Source: Candidatus Krumholzibacteriota bacterium (GTDB lineage Bacteria > Krumholzibacteriota > Krumholzibacteriia > Krumholzibacteriales > Krumholzibacteriaceae). From it: 64,000 nucleotides of DNA. The notes beneath the pieces are model-generated. The model saw only the letters and a list, made by a program, of their open reading frames with translations. It did no database searches and was not told where the DNA came from. Shown here piece after piece: positions 18,689-26,805 of the stretch. Numbering within the stretch: the first letter of the stretch is position 1; every line of letters starts with the position of its first letter. The stretch is from assembly GCA_016932415.1 (NCBI GenBank), contig JAFGCX010000026.1, positions 1 through 64,000 of the forward strand, in the 5' to 3' direction. Both the position numbers and the translations under genes were made by a program.

Positions 18689-20071
18689 ATGAAAAGAATT
18701 CGGCTCGTTTTATATTCAAGTTTATCTCTTATTATTTTTGTCGCGGCAGGGGCCGCCGCAAATCCTCTGCTGGAGAATGGACCCGACCTGGAAACCATGG
18801 CCCGCGGGTTCGTCTCGACCTGGTCAGGAGGCGATTACGAAGGCGCCACTGCCACCTTCGACAAGACGATGCGGGGCGCGATGCCGCCCGAGATGATGGA
18901 AAAAACGTGGGATGGCCTCATCGACCGGATGGGCGATTTTAAAGAGATAGCCGGCGCGCGCTCTGAGAAGTGGGAGGACAGCGATATCGTATTCGTCACC
19001 TGCATTTTCGCCAATGGACCTGTTGATATAAAGCTTGTTTACAATTCTGATCAAAAAATATCCGGTCTGTGGTTTGTGCCGACACAGTCGCCGGCAGACG
19101 TGGAAAAGACCGATAAGGGATCCGGTACGGAAACGGATTATCCCGCATACGCCGATCAGTCCACTTTCGAGGAATCGAGCGTGACGGTCGGTTCAGGCGA
19201 GTGGGAACTTCCTGGCACTCTTGCTGTGCCAAAGGGCAAAGGCCCTTTTCCTGCCGTGCTGCTTGTGCACGGCTCCGGCCCCAATGACAGGGACGAGACG
19301 ATCGGTCCGAACAAACCGTTCCGCGACATCGCCTGGGGGCTCGCCTCAAGGGGCGTCGCAGTACTCCGTTACGATAAACGGACGAAGACCCACGGTATGC
19401 GTATGGCTATGGACAAAGTTGAACTTACTGTCAAGGAAGAGGCGATAGATGACGCGGTCACTGCGGTGAGGCAGCTCCGCGAGACCGATCGGATCGATCC
19501 GGGCAGGGTCTTTGTCCTTGGCCACAGCCTCGGCGGAATGCTCGCCCCGAGGATCGGCGCCAGGGAACCGCGCGTCGCCGGGCTGATAGTGATCGCAGGC
19601 GCGACGCGGCCGCTCGAGGACCTGACGATTGAGCAGTATAGATATATCTTCTCGCTTGATGGCGAGATCTCTGCCCAGGAGCAGACCCAGCTTGACACGC
19701 TTGTGGCGCAGGCGGCCCGTGTCAAGGACCCCGCCCTTTCCGCGGACACTCCCGCAGAGCTGCTCCTCTTCGGCGTGAGCGCGCCGTACTGGATCGACCT
19801 GCAAGACTACGATCCTGTCGAGACAGCAAGCGAGCTCGATATGCCGATGCTGATCCTTCAGGGTGAGCGGGATTACCAGGTCACGATGGAAGATCTCGCG
19901 AGATGGCAAAGCCTGCTTCCTTCACCCCGCATCGAGTGCAAGTCATACCCGCGCCTGAACCATCTGTTCATTACCGGCGAAGGCAGATCGGTCCCCGCCG
20001 AGTATGGAACGGCGGGCCATGTGGCAGTGGAGGTCATAGACGATATTGCCGGCTGGTGCGATCGGCACTGA
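18689..20071 (+). CDS. Exported alpha/beta hydrolase with N-terminal DUF3887 domain
   Basis: About 460 residues with a signal peptide (hydrophobic SSLSLIIFVAAGAAA). Residues about 30-130 form an NTF2-like DUF3887 domain. The rest is an alpha/beta hydrolase with VHGSGPNDRD at the oxyanion region, the nucleophile Ser in GHSLGG near residue 279, an Asp in LQGERDYQV and a C-terminal His in RLNHLF. The fold is that of serine esterases or prolyl oligopeptidase-like hydrolases acting outside the cytoplasm; the substrate is unknown. I chose ATG 18689, which has AGAGAGG upstream and places the signal peptide at the N-terminus. A strong terminator follows at 20115. Confidence 0.85.
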   Translation: MKRIRLVLYSSLSLIIFVAAGAAANPLLENGPDLETMARGFVSTWSGGDYEGATATFDKTMRGAMPPEMMEKTWDGLIDRMGDFKEIAGARSEKWEDSDIVFVTCIFANGPVDIKLVYNSDQKISGLWFVPTQSPADVEKTDKGSGTETDYPAYADQSTFEESSVTVGSGEWELPGTLAVPKGKGPFPAVLLVHGSGPNDRDETIGPNKPFRDIAWGLASRGVAVLRYDKRTKTHGMRMAMDKVELTVKEEAIDDAVTAVRQLRETDRIDPGRVFVLGHSLGGMLAPRIGAREPRVAGLIVIAGATRPLEDLTIEQYRYIFSLDGEISAQEQTQLDTLVAQAARVKDPALSADTPAELLLFGVSAPYWIDLQDYDPVETASELDMPMLILQGERDYQVTMEDLARWQSLLPSPRIECKSYPRLNHLFITGEGRSVPAEYGTAGHVAVEVIDDIAGWCDRH

Positions 20072-20114
20072 ATAAAGAAAACTGTTGTCTTGGGATCCAC
20101 TGGGGAAGAAAAAA

Positions 20115-20143
20115 GGAAGCCGGGAATCCGGCTTCCTTTTTTT
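20115..20143 (+). terminator. Rho-independent terminator (likely bidirectional)
   Basis: A perfect 9-bp stem GGAAGCCGG / CCGGCTTCC (20115-20123, 20128-20136) with a GAAT loop, followed by seven T. An A-run precedes the stem, so it can also stop the convergent RRM gene transcript. Confidence 0.88.
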
Positions 20144-20201
20144 ATTTTCTTAACCGGTATGCCGCCCTATCCTCGGTAACCGGTACTGATCAGGTCAGGT
20201 T

Positions 20202-20504
20202 TTAGTAGCCGCCTCTGCCGAAGCCGCCGCCTCTGCCGCCGCCACCGCCGCCACGGTTATCCGTGCGGGGTTTTGCCTTGTTGACCTTGAGAGTGCGGTC
20301 CTGCAGCTCTTTGTCATTCATTGCATCGATGGCAGCCTGTGCCTCGGTATCATTCGACATCTCGACGAAACCGAATCCCTTCGATCTGCCGGTGTCCCTG
20401 TCAGTAATAACATTGACGCTGTCAACCGTGCCGTGCGCTTCAAAAGCGGTCCTGAGATCGCTTTCGCTTGTATCAAATGACATGTTTCCTACATAAATCT
20501 TCAT
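20202..20504 (-). CDS. Glycine-rich RRM RNA-binding protein
   Basis: A 100-residue protein with one RNA recognition motif: RNP2 is IYVGNMSF at the N-terminus and RNP1 is KGFGFVEM near residue 50. The C-terminus is a short Gly/Arg-rich tail (GGGRGGGFGRGGY). Such proteins act as single-stranded RNA binders or chaperones in cyanobacteria and many other bacteria and are often cold-induced. AGAGGAGG before ATG 20504 is an excellent ribosome-binding site. The long A+T-rich leader upstream fits post-transcriptional control. Confidence 0.93.
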   Translation of the reverse strand: MKIYVGNMSFDTSESDLRTAFEAHGTVDSVNVITDRDTGRSKGFGFVEMSNDTEAQAAIDAMNDKELQDRTLKVNKAKPRTDNRGGGGGGRGGGFGRGGY

Positions 20505-20870
20505 TACAGCCTCCTCTAAGGGCGTAGACGAAAAATAAATCAAACAGATATTTTCCGGAAAATTAAGAAGTCCCTAAAGAGAAGATCAACAGGATAGGTC
20601 TCGTTTATCGTTCTTTTCGGTCAGCATCCGAATTCATCCGTTTCGCCGACAATATACTATAAATTATTTGAAAAGCAAGAAAAATATCAAGTTTTTCGCA
20701 AAATATCAAAAAAACAGGATTTCGGGTTAATATCCATGATCGGGCTGTTTTGTCTTTCAACGACCGGGCAAATGGTCATATTCTTTCGAAGGATATTCAT
20801 GCCCACCCTCTACCGACAGGAGTCAGTATTGGATAGATCTGTTCAGTTCACTCAAATGGATCACCCCAGT
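20505..20870. other. Long leader region of the RRM gene
   Basis: No gene was found. The region is A+T-rich near the candidate minus-strand promoter at 20651-20678. That promoter gives the RRM mRNA a leader of about 140 nt. The part nearer 20870 lies downstream of the ABC permease stop and shows no strong terminator. Confidence 0.5.
20651..20678 (-). promoter_or_regulatory. Candidate promoter of the RRM gene
   Basis: On the minus strand, TTGCTT (20678-20673), a 16-bp spacer and TATATT (20656-20651). The start of transcription would be near 20644 and the leader about 140 nt, unusually long for this window and similar to cold-shock-type leaders. Confidence 0.55.
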
Positions 20871-22340
20871 CTACCTTACATCGTACCTTAGAAACGCGAC
20901 GAAGGCAGCGGCCAGCACCATGGATGTATAAATGATCAGCAGTACGAAGTCGGTTATAGTGCTGGAAAGAACAGTGCCGAGAGATATCTCCGGAGGCATG
21001 AAGAGAGGCATATCGCTCGTTTCTATTGTTGGCCTGCCGCGGGGCGTCGAGACCGAGATCCCCTTCTCAGAGTCGAAGTTGATATTGATCCCACCCATCC
21101 CACCTCCGGTCGCCTTTTCTTTCACTCTGGCGTGATCGAGGAACAGGTCCCTGTATTTTTCAATCGATTCCTGGTACCTCGGTTTAAGTCCTGTATCGGT
21201 CCCGGCGATTTTCATTGCGGCGAGTTGAAAGGCCGAGGCGGGAGAGAAACGTGATAGAGTGAAAGCAAGGCGCTCCTGCCCGGCCAGCCTGTTCCGCTGC
21301 TCTTCCTGGAGCCGCCGTGTATTATCCTTGATGTCAGATTGAAGTTCCTTTCTCATCCCGTCACTCTCTTCCATCCATGTCCATTCGTTCTCTTCGCGAT
21401 ATGCTTCACGCTCCTGTTCAGTCATATCCGCCATGGCTGTATTTCGCGCTCTCGATATTTCTATCATCCTGTCGGTGTAATCCTTCCAGCGGCCCTTCGA
21501 ATAAGCGTCAGCGATGGAATTTATCTCAGCGGTCGAGGGTACCGGCATGATCTTGCCCGCGGCCATAACGCCAAGGCGAGGCACGATAAGTGTCAATGAC
21601 ACCCACGCGACAAGCAAAACAAGGAATGATGTACTTGCGTGCCGGGTAGACGCTGAGACGAGTATTCCCAGGGAGATAAAAAAGGTGAAATAAACAAGGG
21701 AGATTCCTATAAAGAGTGAGAAATCGAACCAGTGAGCGGCCGAAAATGGGATCTTCGCCAGGATCAATAACAACACCACGACAAGTAAAGGTATCAAAAG
21801 AGGGATGACAAGGCCGAGCCAAGCTCCCGCGAACTTTGCCGCGATATAGCTGACTCTTGGAACGGCATTGGAGAATGTCAGCCTTAGTGTGCCCGACTCG
21901 CGTTCGCCGTTGATCGCGTCGTATGTGAAAAGGATCGCGAAGAGGGACAGGACCACGAGAAAAATGAAATTCAAGTCAAGCAGCCGGAAGACGGCGAATA
22001 TCGGATCGTTCGAATAGGCGCTGCTTCTAAGAGCCACCTGTTCGGTAGCGCTTACAAGAGAAAACCGGCCTATGTCATTGGTGACTCCCGCGACGATTAT
22101 CCTCATGGGGTCGGGATAGATGAATGTCCTCGTCGCGAGAAAGGCCCAGGACGTCCTTTCCGCGAGAACCTGTTTTTCGAGCGCCCTTGACGTATCGTAC
22201 TGTCTGATGTCGTTTTTATAGCCCTGTATTCCTATGCTCACGCTGAGGAGTATCAGCAGGCCGCAGGCGGCAAAGGTGAATATAAATTTAGGGCTGGTAA
22301 AGTAAAATTTCAGTTCTTTCAGAATCAGAGTACGCAGCAT
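20871..22340 (-). CDS. ABC-2 type permease (DUF3526-like), second subunit
   Basis: A 489-residue membrane protein. An N-terminal membrane segment (about 22-40) is followed by an extracytoplasmic loop and a cluster of membrane segments (about 125-270). A large hydrophilic, helical extracytoplasmic region (about 275-445) precedes a last membrane segment at the C-terminus. It is clearly paralogous to the upstream permease: KEL near the start, TNDIGR, FRLLDLNFIF, and GERESGTLRL (GEKERGTLRL in the partner). The two probably form a heterodimer with the ATPase at 23804. GGGGAGG precedes ATG 22340. It is the last gene of a five-gene operon. The substrate is unknown. Confidence 0.87.
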   Translation of the reverse strand: MLRTLILKELKFYFTSPKFIFTFAACGLLILLSVSIGIQGYKNDIRQYDTSRALEKQVLAERTSWAFLATRTFIYPDPMRIIVAGVTNDIGRFSLVSATEQVALRSSAYSNDPIFAVFRLLDLNFIFLVVLSLFAILFTYDAINGERESGTLRLTFSNAVPRVSYIAAKFAGAWLGLVIPLLIPLLVVVLLLILAKIPFSAAHWFDFSLFIGISLVYFTFFISLGILVSASTRHASTSFLVLLVAWVSLTLIVPRLGVMAAGKIMPVPSTAEINSIADAYSKGRWKDYTDRMIEISRARNTAMADMTEQEREAYREENEWTWMEESDGMRKELQSDIKDNTRRLQEEQRNRLAGQERLAFTLSRFSPASAFQLAAMKIAGTDTGLKPRYQESIEKYRDLFLDHARVKEKATGGGMGGININFDSEKGISVSTPRGRPTIETSDMPLFMPPEISLGTVLSSTITDFVLLIIYTSMVLAAAFVAFLRYDVR

Positions 22341-22366
22341 GTCGATCCTCCCCGGGGCCACTATGA

Positions 22367-23779
22367 CTACCTTACGTCGTATCGCAGGAAAGCCGCGAAT
22401 GCTCCCGCGAAAAATATTATATTGAAAAGTGCGAGAAGTCCTATATCCATCGAAGCGATGCTCAGGTCGGCTTTCAGATCGCTGCCGTGATAATCGAACT
22501 CCGGAATCTCTCCCGGGTCGATCATAGTCTCTTCCGCATCATCGTCGTTTACCATAAGCATGACAACTCCGCCTCTAGGGCTCATTCCGGTCTTGTCCCG
22601 GATAAACTCTACATATGATCTTTGATAACCATACGCTTCATCAATAAAGTGTTCTTTCAGCCCGAGGGATGTTCCTGCGAGCCGAGTCGCTGCGAGAGAA
22701 AATGATGCGCTCGGGCTGACGCGCGCAAGGTTGAAAGCGTATTTCTGTTGCACAAGCTGCCGGTTTCTGCGGTCCTCGTTCAGGCGGTCGGCGAGTTCCT
22801 GCTCTTTTCTATCCCTTTCGTCGTGGATCTTTTCCATAAGCTGGTTGAATTCCGCCATCGCTTTTTCGGGATCGTCTTTGTTTTCAGGCACGAAGCCATC
22901 CATTTTCTCAAAATCCTCCATAAACGACTGCATCCTGAACCGTGTCTTCTGGGCCTGCAGCTGATCGACCGAAGGCACCTCCACGGCGTTTCCGGCAAGA
23001 AGTACGGCCGAGCGGGGTATGATCAGTACGGCAAATATCCATAAGACAAGAAGTATCAGGAACGCGTTCGATGATTTTTTGGACATCGTCGAAATAAAGA
23101 GCGAAAGGGCGACGAAGGCGCTGAAAAAGAGAAAGCCGGTAAAGACTATAATCCCGAGTCTTGTCCATTCGCCCGCAGTCAGATCGACCCCGGATAGAGG
23201 GAGGATGAGACAACCTGTCAGAACAGGGATGGTCATTGGCAAGCATACGGCGAGCATCGTGCCCGCCCATTTCCCCAGTATGAACTTGTCGCGTGGAAGG
23301 GGGTTGGTAAAAATGAGACGGAGCGTGCCTCGTTCCTTTTCCCCGCTTACCGCGTCGAAGACGAAGAGTATCGCGAAAAGGGAGAGAACGATCTGGAATA
23401 TGAAATCAATATCAAGGAACCTGAAGACAGCCATCACCGGATTGTCATTGTAGCGGCTGTCTTCCGTGACGAGTTCCCCTGTCCCGGAGATTTCGATGGT
23501 CCTGCCTATATCGTTCGAGACTCCGCATACAAGAGCCTCAAGAGGACCAGGCGGGAGGAATACGCGTGTGTTGCGGACCTGGGTCCAGTCGGTCATCCCA
23601 TTCATCTTGCCCAGGTTCTCGCGGACTGCCGCTTCATGCCTTACGATGTTAAGCTGATGGTTACCGGCGCCGACGAAGAAGGTGAGGATTATCAGAAGGG
23701 AACAGACGATGAAACTGAGCTGGAACTTTTTCGATCCAAGCATGTCGCGGAGTTCTTTCATAATTATCAGTTTTATCAT
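22367..23779 (-). CDS. ABC-2 type permease, first subunit
   Basis: A 470-residue ABC-2 permease with the same layout as the next gene: one N-terminal membrane segment, a loop of about 90 residues with SNDIGR, a membrane cluster with FRFLDIDFIF and GEKERGTLRL, a long charged helical segment rich in Glu, Lys and Arg (about 275-350), and a C-terminal membrane segment. GGAG precedes ATG 23779. It lies 24 bp downstream of the ATPase gene. Related architectures occur in the NosY and Gld-type exporters; I do not claim either function. Confidence 0.87.
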   Translation of the reverse strand: MIKLIIMKELRDMLGSKKFQLSFIVCSLLIILTFFVGAGNHQLNIVRHEAAVRENLGKMNGMTDWTQVRNTRVFLPPGPLEALVCGVSNDIGRTIEISGTGELVTEDSRYNDNPVMAVFRFLDIDFIFQIVLSLFAILFVFDAVSGEKERGTLRLIFTNPLPRDKFILGKWAGTMLAVCLPMTIPVLTGCLILPLSGVDLTAGEWTRLGIIVFTGFLFFSAFVALSLFISTMSKKSSNAFLILLVLWIFAVLIIPRSAVLLAGNAVEVPSVDQLQAQKTRFRMQSFMEDFEKMDGFVPENKDDPEKAMAEFNQLMEKIHDERDRKEQELADRLNEDRRNRQLVQQKYAFNLARVSPSASFSLAATRLAGTSLGLKEHFIDEAYGYQRSYVEFIRDKTGMSPRGGVVMLMVNDDDAEETMIDPGEIPEFDYHGSDLKADLSIASMDIGLLALFNIIFFAGAFAAFLRYDVR

Positions 23780-23803
23780 TCATTTTCTCCGTTATTCCGC
23801 GCG

Positions 23804-24592
23804 TCAGGACGCGACCGCGTCGGAAGCGCTGCCTATGTACTGCATGTAAAGACGGTGAAGGTCCTCGCTTTCGAGTTCCTGGCGAGTGCGCCGCATTACA
23901 AGTCTGCCTGCGCTCATGATACCTACTATATCTGCTATTTCCTTCGCCCTGAAGATGTCGTGAGTCGACATTAGAACCGATTTTTTCTCTTCCCTCAGTG
24001 ATTTGATAAGTTCGATGAACTCGTGTCCCGCTCTGGGATCGAGACCCGACGTCGGTTCGTCAAGCAGGACAGCGGGAGCGTCCTTGAGGATGGCGATAGC
24101 GATTCCGCACTTCTGGCGCATCCCCTTGGAGAAATCCTTGAGTTTCTTGAAATGGCTTTCCTCGTCGAGACTTACCCTTGAGAGGACTCGCCTGTAATCT
24201 TCAGTCGTGTAATCGGTTCTGCCTCCCAGCCTGGCAAAGAAATCGAGGTTCTGGATGGCGGTGAAATTTTCGTAAAGCATTACGTTCTCGGAAACGTATG
24301 CGGCTTTCTGTTTTGCCTTGAGCGGCTCGCGGGTCACATCTATTCCATCGATCCTCGCTTCTCCGGATGTAGGTTCTATGAAATTGAGAAACAAGTTTAT
24401 AGTGGTTGTTTTCCCCGCGCCATTCGCGCCTAGCATGACGAACACTTCTCCTCTGTCTATGGAAAAGGAGAGATCGTCGAGAGCCAGTACGCCATCGTTG
24501 TAGCGTTTCGTCAGACCGACCGCCTCGATCATCCCGCCTTTACACTTTCCGGGGTTTCCCCCGATTGACGATTTATTTATCGCAGTAGCCAT
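23804..24592 (-). CDS. ABC transporter ATP-binding protein
   Basis: A 262-residue ATPase with Walker A GANGAGKT, a Q-loop, a signature motif FSKGMRQK in place of LSGGQ (common in ABC-2 export systems of the CcmA/NatA type), Walker B VLLDEPTSGLDP and a switch His in STHD. It energises the two permeases encoded directly downstream. I chose ATG 24592 (AAGGG upstream); an open frame continues about 100 codons further but overlaps the upstream gene and has no family similarity. Confidence 0.92.
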   Translation of the reverse strand: MATAINKSSIGGNPGKCKGGMIEAVGLTKRYNDGVLALDDLSFSIDRGEVFVMLGANGAGKTTTINLFLNFIEPTSGEARIDGIDVTREPLKAKQKAAYVSENVMLYENFTAIQNLDFFARLGGRTDYTTEDYRRVLSRVSLDEESHFKKLKDFSKGMRQKCGIAIAILKDAPAVLLDEPTSGLDPRAGHEFIELIKSLREEKKSVLMSTHDIFRAKEIADIVGIMSAGRLVMRRTRQELESEDLHRLYMQYIGSASDAVAS

Positions 24593-24606
24593 TACATGCC
24601 CTTTCG

Positions 24607-26133
24607 TTACCTTCTGGAAAGTTTCACTCCAAAAATCACTATTCCCGTCACGGCCCCGAGTATGATCAGGATCAACGCGAATACTCCGCCGATGTTTGCC
24701 GTGGCTTTGATCTCCACCGTCACCGTCTTGTCTTCTCCCCGGACAGGCTGGTCGTCGGAGAGCGATGAAGACTGTATCCTGAATTCGTATCTGCCGACTG
24801 CCACTTCGCCCGGAGGTGTGAAACGGAGCTGGACGGTGCGTTCTTCGCTTACCTCCAGAGACGGTATCAGAGACGGCTGAGCCTGTTTTTCCCACTCGAA
24901 CGGAGCGTCGATCTGGACCTCGATATTGTCGAGACGGCGGGTCCCTTCGTTTACGAGGACTATGCTCATCTCCACCGAACTACCTGCTTCGATCGAATGA
25001 TATAACTGGGGCGCGCGTACGAGCAGCCTGCCGATACCCCGGGGGACAAGCTCCAGCTTTACAAATCCAACATCGAGACGCTCTATATCGTCCTGGGTTA
25101 TTTTGTCGTTGATCTGGCCGGCGATAGATTCCGATCTGTCACGCGGCACGGCCAGGACGTAGAAAAGTATAGGTTCTCCGGGAACTACCTGTTCCGAGGA
25201 GCGGTCAGGCATGAAGATGCGCAGAGCCGCCGGGACCGAATTAGTCCGCTCGGTGAACTTCAGCTGGCTCAACCGGGCGTTTCCTTCTCCGCTTACAAAA
25301 TACCGGGTCACTTCCCGCGGAAGACCGATGACTTCGAGTTTGTAGGTGTTGGCAGTGGAACTGAATAGCTCCAGATTCAGATCGAATGACGCCGAACCAC
25401 CGAGTTCCACTTCCTGGGAAAACTGTTCGGACTGCACGATGACCCGGTCGACCGAGGAATCTTTCTGAAGGAATATCCTAGGAGTCCTCCTGCTGCCGTT
25501 TCCATACACAATATCGACCGTGAGCGCGTCAAGGTCCTGCAGGATCTCAAAATCGAGTTCACGGGGGGCTCCGAAGCGAAGCTGTTCCATCTTCATCTCA
25601 TAAGGCTGGCTGATGATAGCCCCTTCGTCGTTCAGCAGCGAAACATAGATATCGTTGACTACGTCAGGCTGGAGAGAACTGAAAAGTTCCTCGTCGACGT
25701 TTACGAGTTTGCGAAAATCACCTCCACCACCTGAAGTATTTGCCAGTTTTATCTTTACGTGTTTGCTTCCGTCCTCCGCCTGGTACTTTACAGCTTCCAG
25801 GACAGAGATGAACTGTTTTTCAAACAGGACGGCAAGCAAAGACTGTTGATAGTTAACCTCGGCATCGGCGAAATTATTCCTCGCCATCTCGTACTCCTGG
25901 AACGATATGAGGCCTTTTTCGTACATCTCTTCTTTTCTCGCCATCTGGGAACGCGCGAATTCGAACGCCTCTCTCGCCCTTTTAAGGCCGAGGAGTGGAT
26001 AAGTGTCGTCACGTTCATTGAAAGGCACTCCTGTCGTTTGTGCCAGGACGTCGCTTGAGAGTCCTACACACAGATGCACGAAGGGCATCAGGTAAAAAAT
26101 TGTCAGGCTGAGGAAGATCATCCTTTTTCCCAT
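24607..26133 (-). CDS. Exported membrane-anchored protein with TolC-like coiled coil and Ig-like (NEW3-type) domains
   Basis: About 508 residues. A signal peptide (IFLSLTIFYLMPFVHLCV) is followed by a charged helical stretch (about 45-105) containing KRAREAFEFAR and EKGLISFQEYEMARNN, which recalls the helical hairpin of TolC-family or periplasmic adaptor proteins. The middle is beta-rich and the segment about 385-475 resembles the NEW3/COG1470 Ig-like domain (GSSVEMSIVLVNEG, LRFTPPGEVAVGRYEF). A C-terminal membrane anchor (ALILIILGAVTGIVIFGV) ends with a short basic tail. The ATG lies 1 nt after the stop of the PDZ gene and 14 bp separate it from the ATPase gene. This suggests a periplasmic accessory of the exporter; the function is inferred. 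Confidence 0.72.
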   Translation of the reverse strand: MGKRMIFLSLTIFYLMPFVHLCVGLSSDVLAQTTGVPFNERDDTYPLLGLKRAREAFEFARSQMARKEEMYEKGLISFQEYEMARNNFADAEVNYQQSLLAVLFEKQFISVLEAVKYQAEDGSKHVKIKLANTSGGGGDFRKLVNVDEELFSSLQPDVVNDIYVSLLNDEGAIISQPYEMKMEQLRFGAPRELDFEILQDLDALTVDIVYGNGSRRTPRIFLQKDSSVDRVIVQSEQFSQEVELGGSASFDLNLELFSSTANTYKLEVIGLPREVTRYFVSGEGNARLSQLKFTERTNSVPAALRIFMPDRSSEQVVPGEPILFYVLAVPRDRSESIAGQINDKITQDDIERLDVGFVKLELVPRGIGRLLVRAPQLYHSIEAGSSVEMSIVLVNEGTRRLDNIEVQIDAPFEWEKQAQPSLIPSLEVSEERTVQLRFTPPGEVAVGRYEFRIQSSSLSDDQPVRGEDKTVTVEIKATANIGGVFALILIILGAVTGIVIFGVKLSRR

Positions 26134-26134
26134 A

Positions 26135-26587
26135 TTATTCTGCCTCTGCCTCTTTTCCGTTTTCATCTACGATCACCTTGCGGATCATCATTCCCTCCTG
26201 AACTTTCTCCGGATCAGCTTTCGGGAAACTGACGATGAACATCTCCTCGCCTCGCATTATGCCGAACTTGATTTCTTCGCCAGTCTTTAGTTTTTCGTAG
26301 ATCTCTTTAACGGCAGCGGTCGTGACGACACGTTTTCCATTCATCATCCTGATGACATCTCTGCCACGGATATCGATATCCTTGTACTCTTCAGGCAGCG
26401 AGCCTTCCGGTGGAGAGAGATTGACGACGACCTTTCCTTCCTCCTCGGCAAGGACCAGAATAAATTCCTGAAGCATGAAAAGATTTTCCCCTTCGATCTT
26501 CAGGACGGTATTCTTCTGTTGCGCGCCGGCGGCAGCGGCAACAACAAGCATTGACAGAATTGTCAGAGCGATCTTGTATCTCTTCAA
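26135..26587 (-). CDS. Small exported PDZ-domain protein
   Basis: About 150 residues. The start is TTG 26587, which has an excellent AAAGGAGG ribosome-binding site. A signal peptide (IALTILSMLVVAAAAGAQ) is followed by a PDZ-like domain with GRDVIRMMNGKRVVTTAAVKE and a closing strand IKFGIMRGEEMFIVSF. There is no protease domain, so it is a free periplasmic PDZ adaptor. It is the first gene of the ABC exporter operon and is divergent from the histidine kinase gene. It could present a substrate or couple stress sensing to the exporter; this is inferred from context. Confidence 0.75.
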   Translation of the reverse strand: MKRYKIALTILSMLVVAAAAGAQQKNTVLKIEGENLFMLQEFILVLAEEEGKVVVNLSPPEGSLPEEYKDIDIRGRDVIRMMNGKRVVTTAAVKEIYEKLKTGEEIKFGIMRGEEMFIVSFPKADPEKVQEGMMIRKVIVDENGKEAEAE

Positions 26588-26748
26588 GACGAACCTCCTT
26601 TTCACTGGTTCTGAATAATCCTCTGCCCGTTTTAAGACAAGTGCTGGAAACGTATATTCACAGCCGGGCTTTTTGGCGACGTGCTTCCTCGTCACAGTTG
26701 ATTATATTAATGTAGTGGCTTGTGTGATCCGCCAATTAATGTTATCAA

Positions 26749-26766
26749 GTGTTAAAGTGTGTTAAA
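26749..26766. promoter_or_regulatory. Direct repeat GTGTTAAA x2, 10-bp period: candidate response-regulator operator
   Basis: GTGTTAAA occurs at 26749-26756 and again at 26759-26766, one DNA turn apart, between the divergent PDZ-ABC operon and the kinase/regulator operon. OmpR/PhoB-family dimers bind such head-to-tail half-sites. It lies 40 bp before the kinase ATG, so it could overlap that promoter and mediate autoregulation. Confidence 0.5.
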
Positions 26767-26805
26767 ATGGAACCTTCCACGCGGTGGTTGTTGTAGAATC
26801 ATATT

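Noticed and set aside
22367-24592. Assigning the ABC module to NosDFY copper/nitrous oxide maturation or to gliding GldAFG
   Set aside because: No nosD, nosL or nosZ and no gld genes adjoin it; the general permease layout is too widely shared to decide.
24593-24895. 100-codon N-terminal extension of the ABC ATPase
   Set aside because: It overlaps the upstream gene out of frame, reads like random Arg/Ser/His-rich sequence, and a good start exists at 24592.
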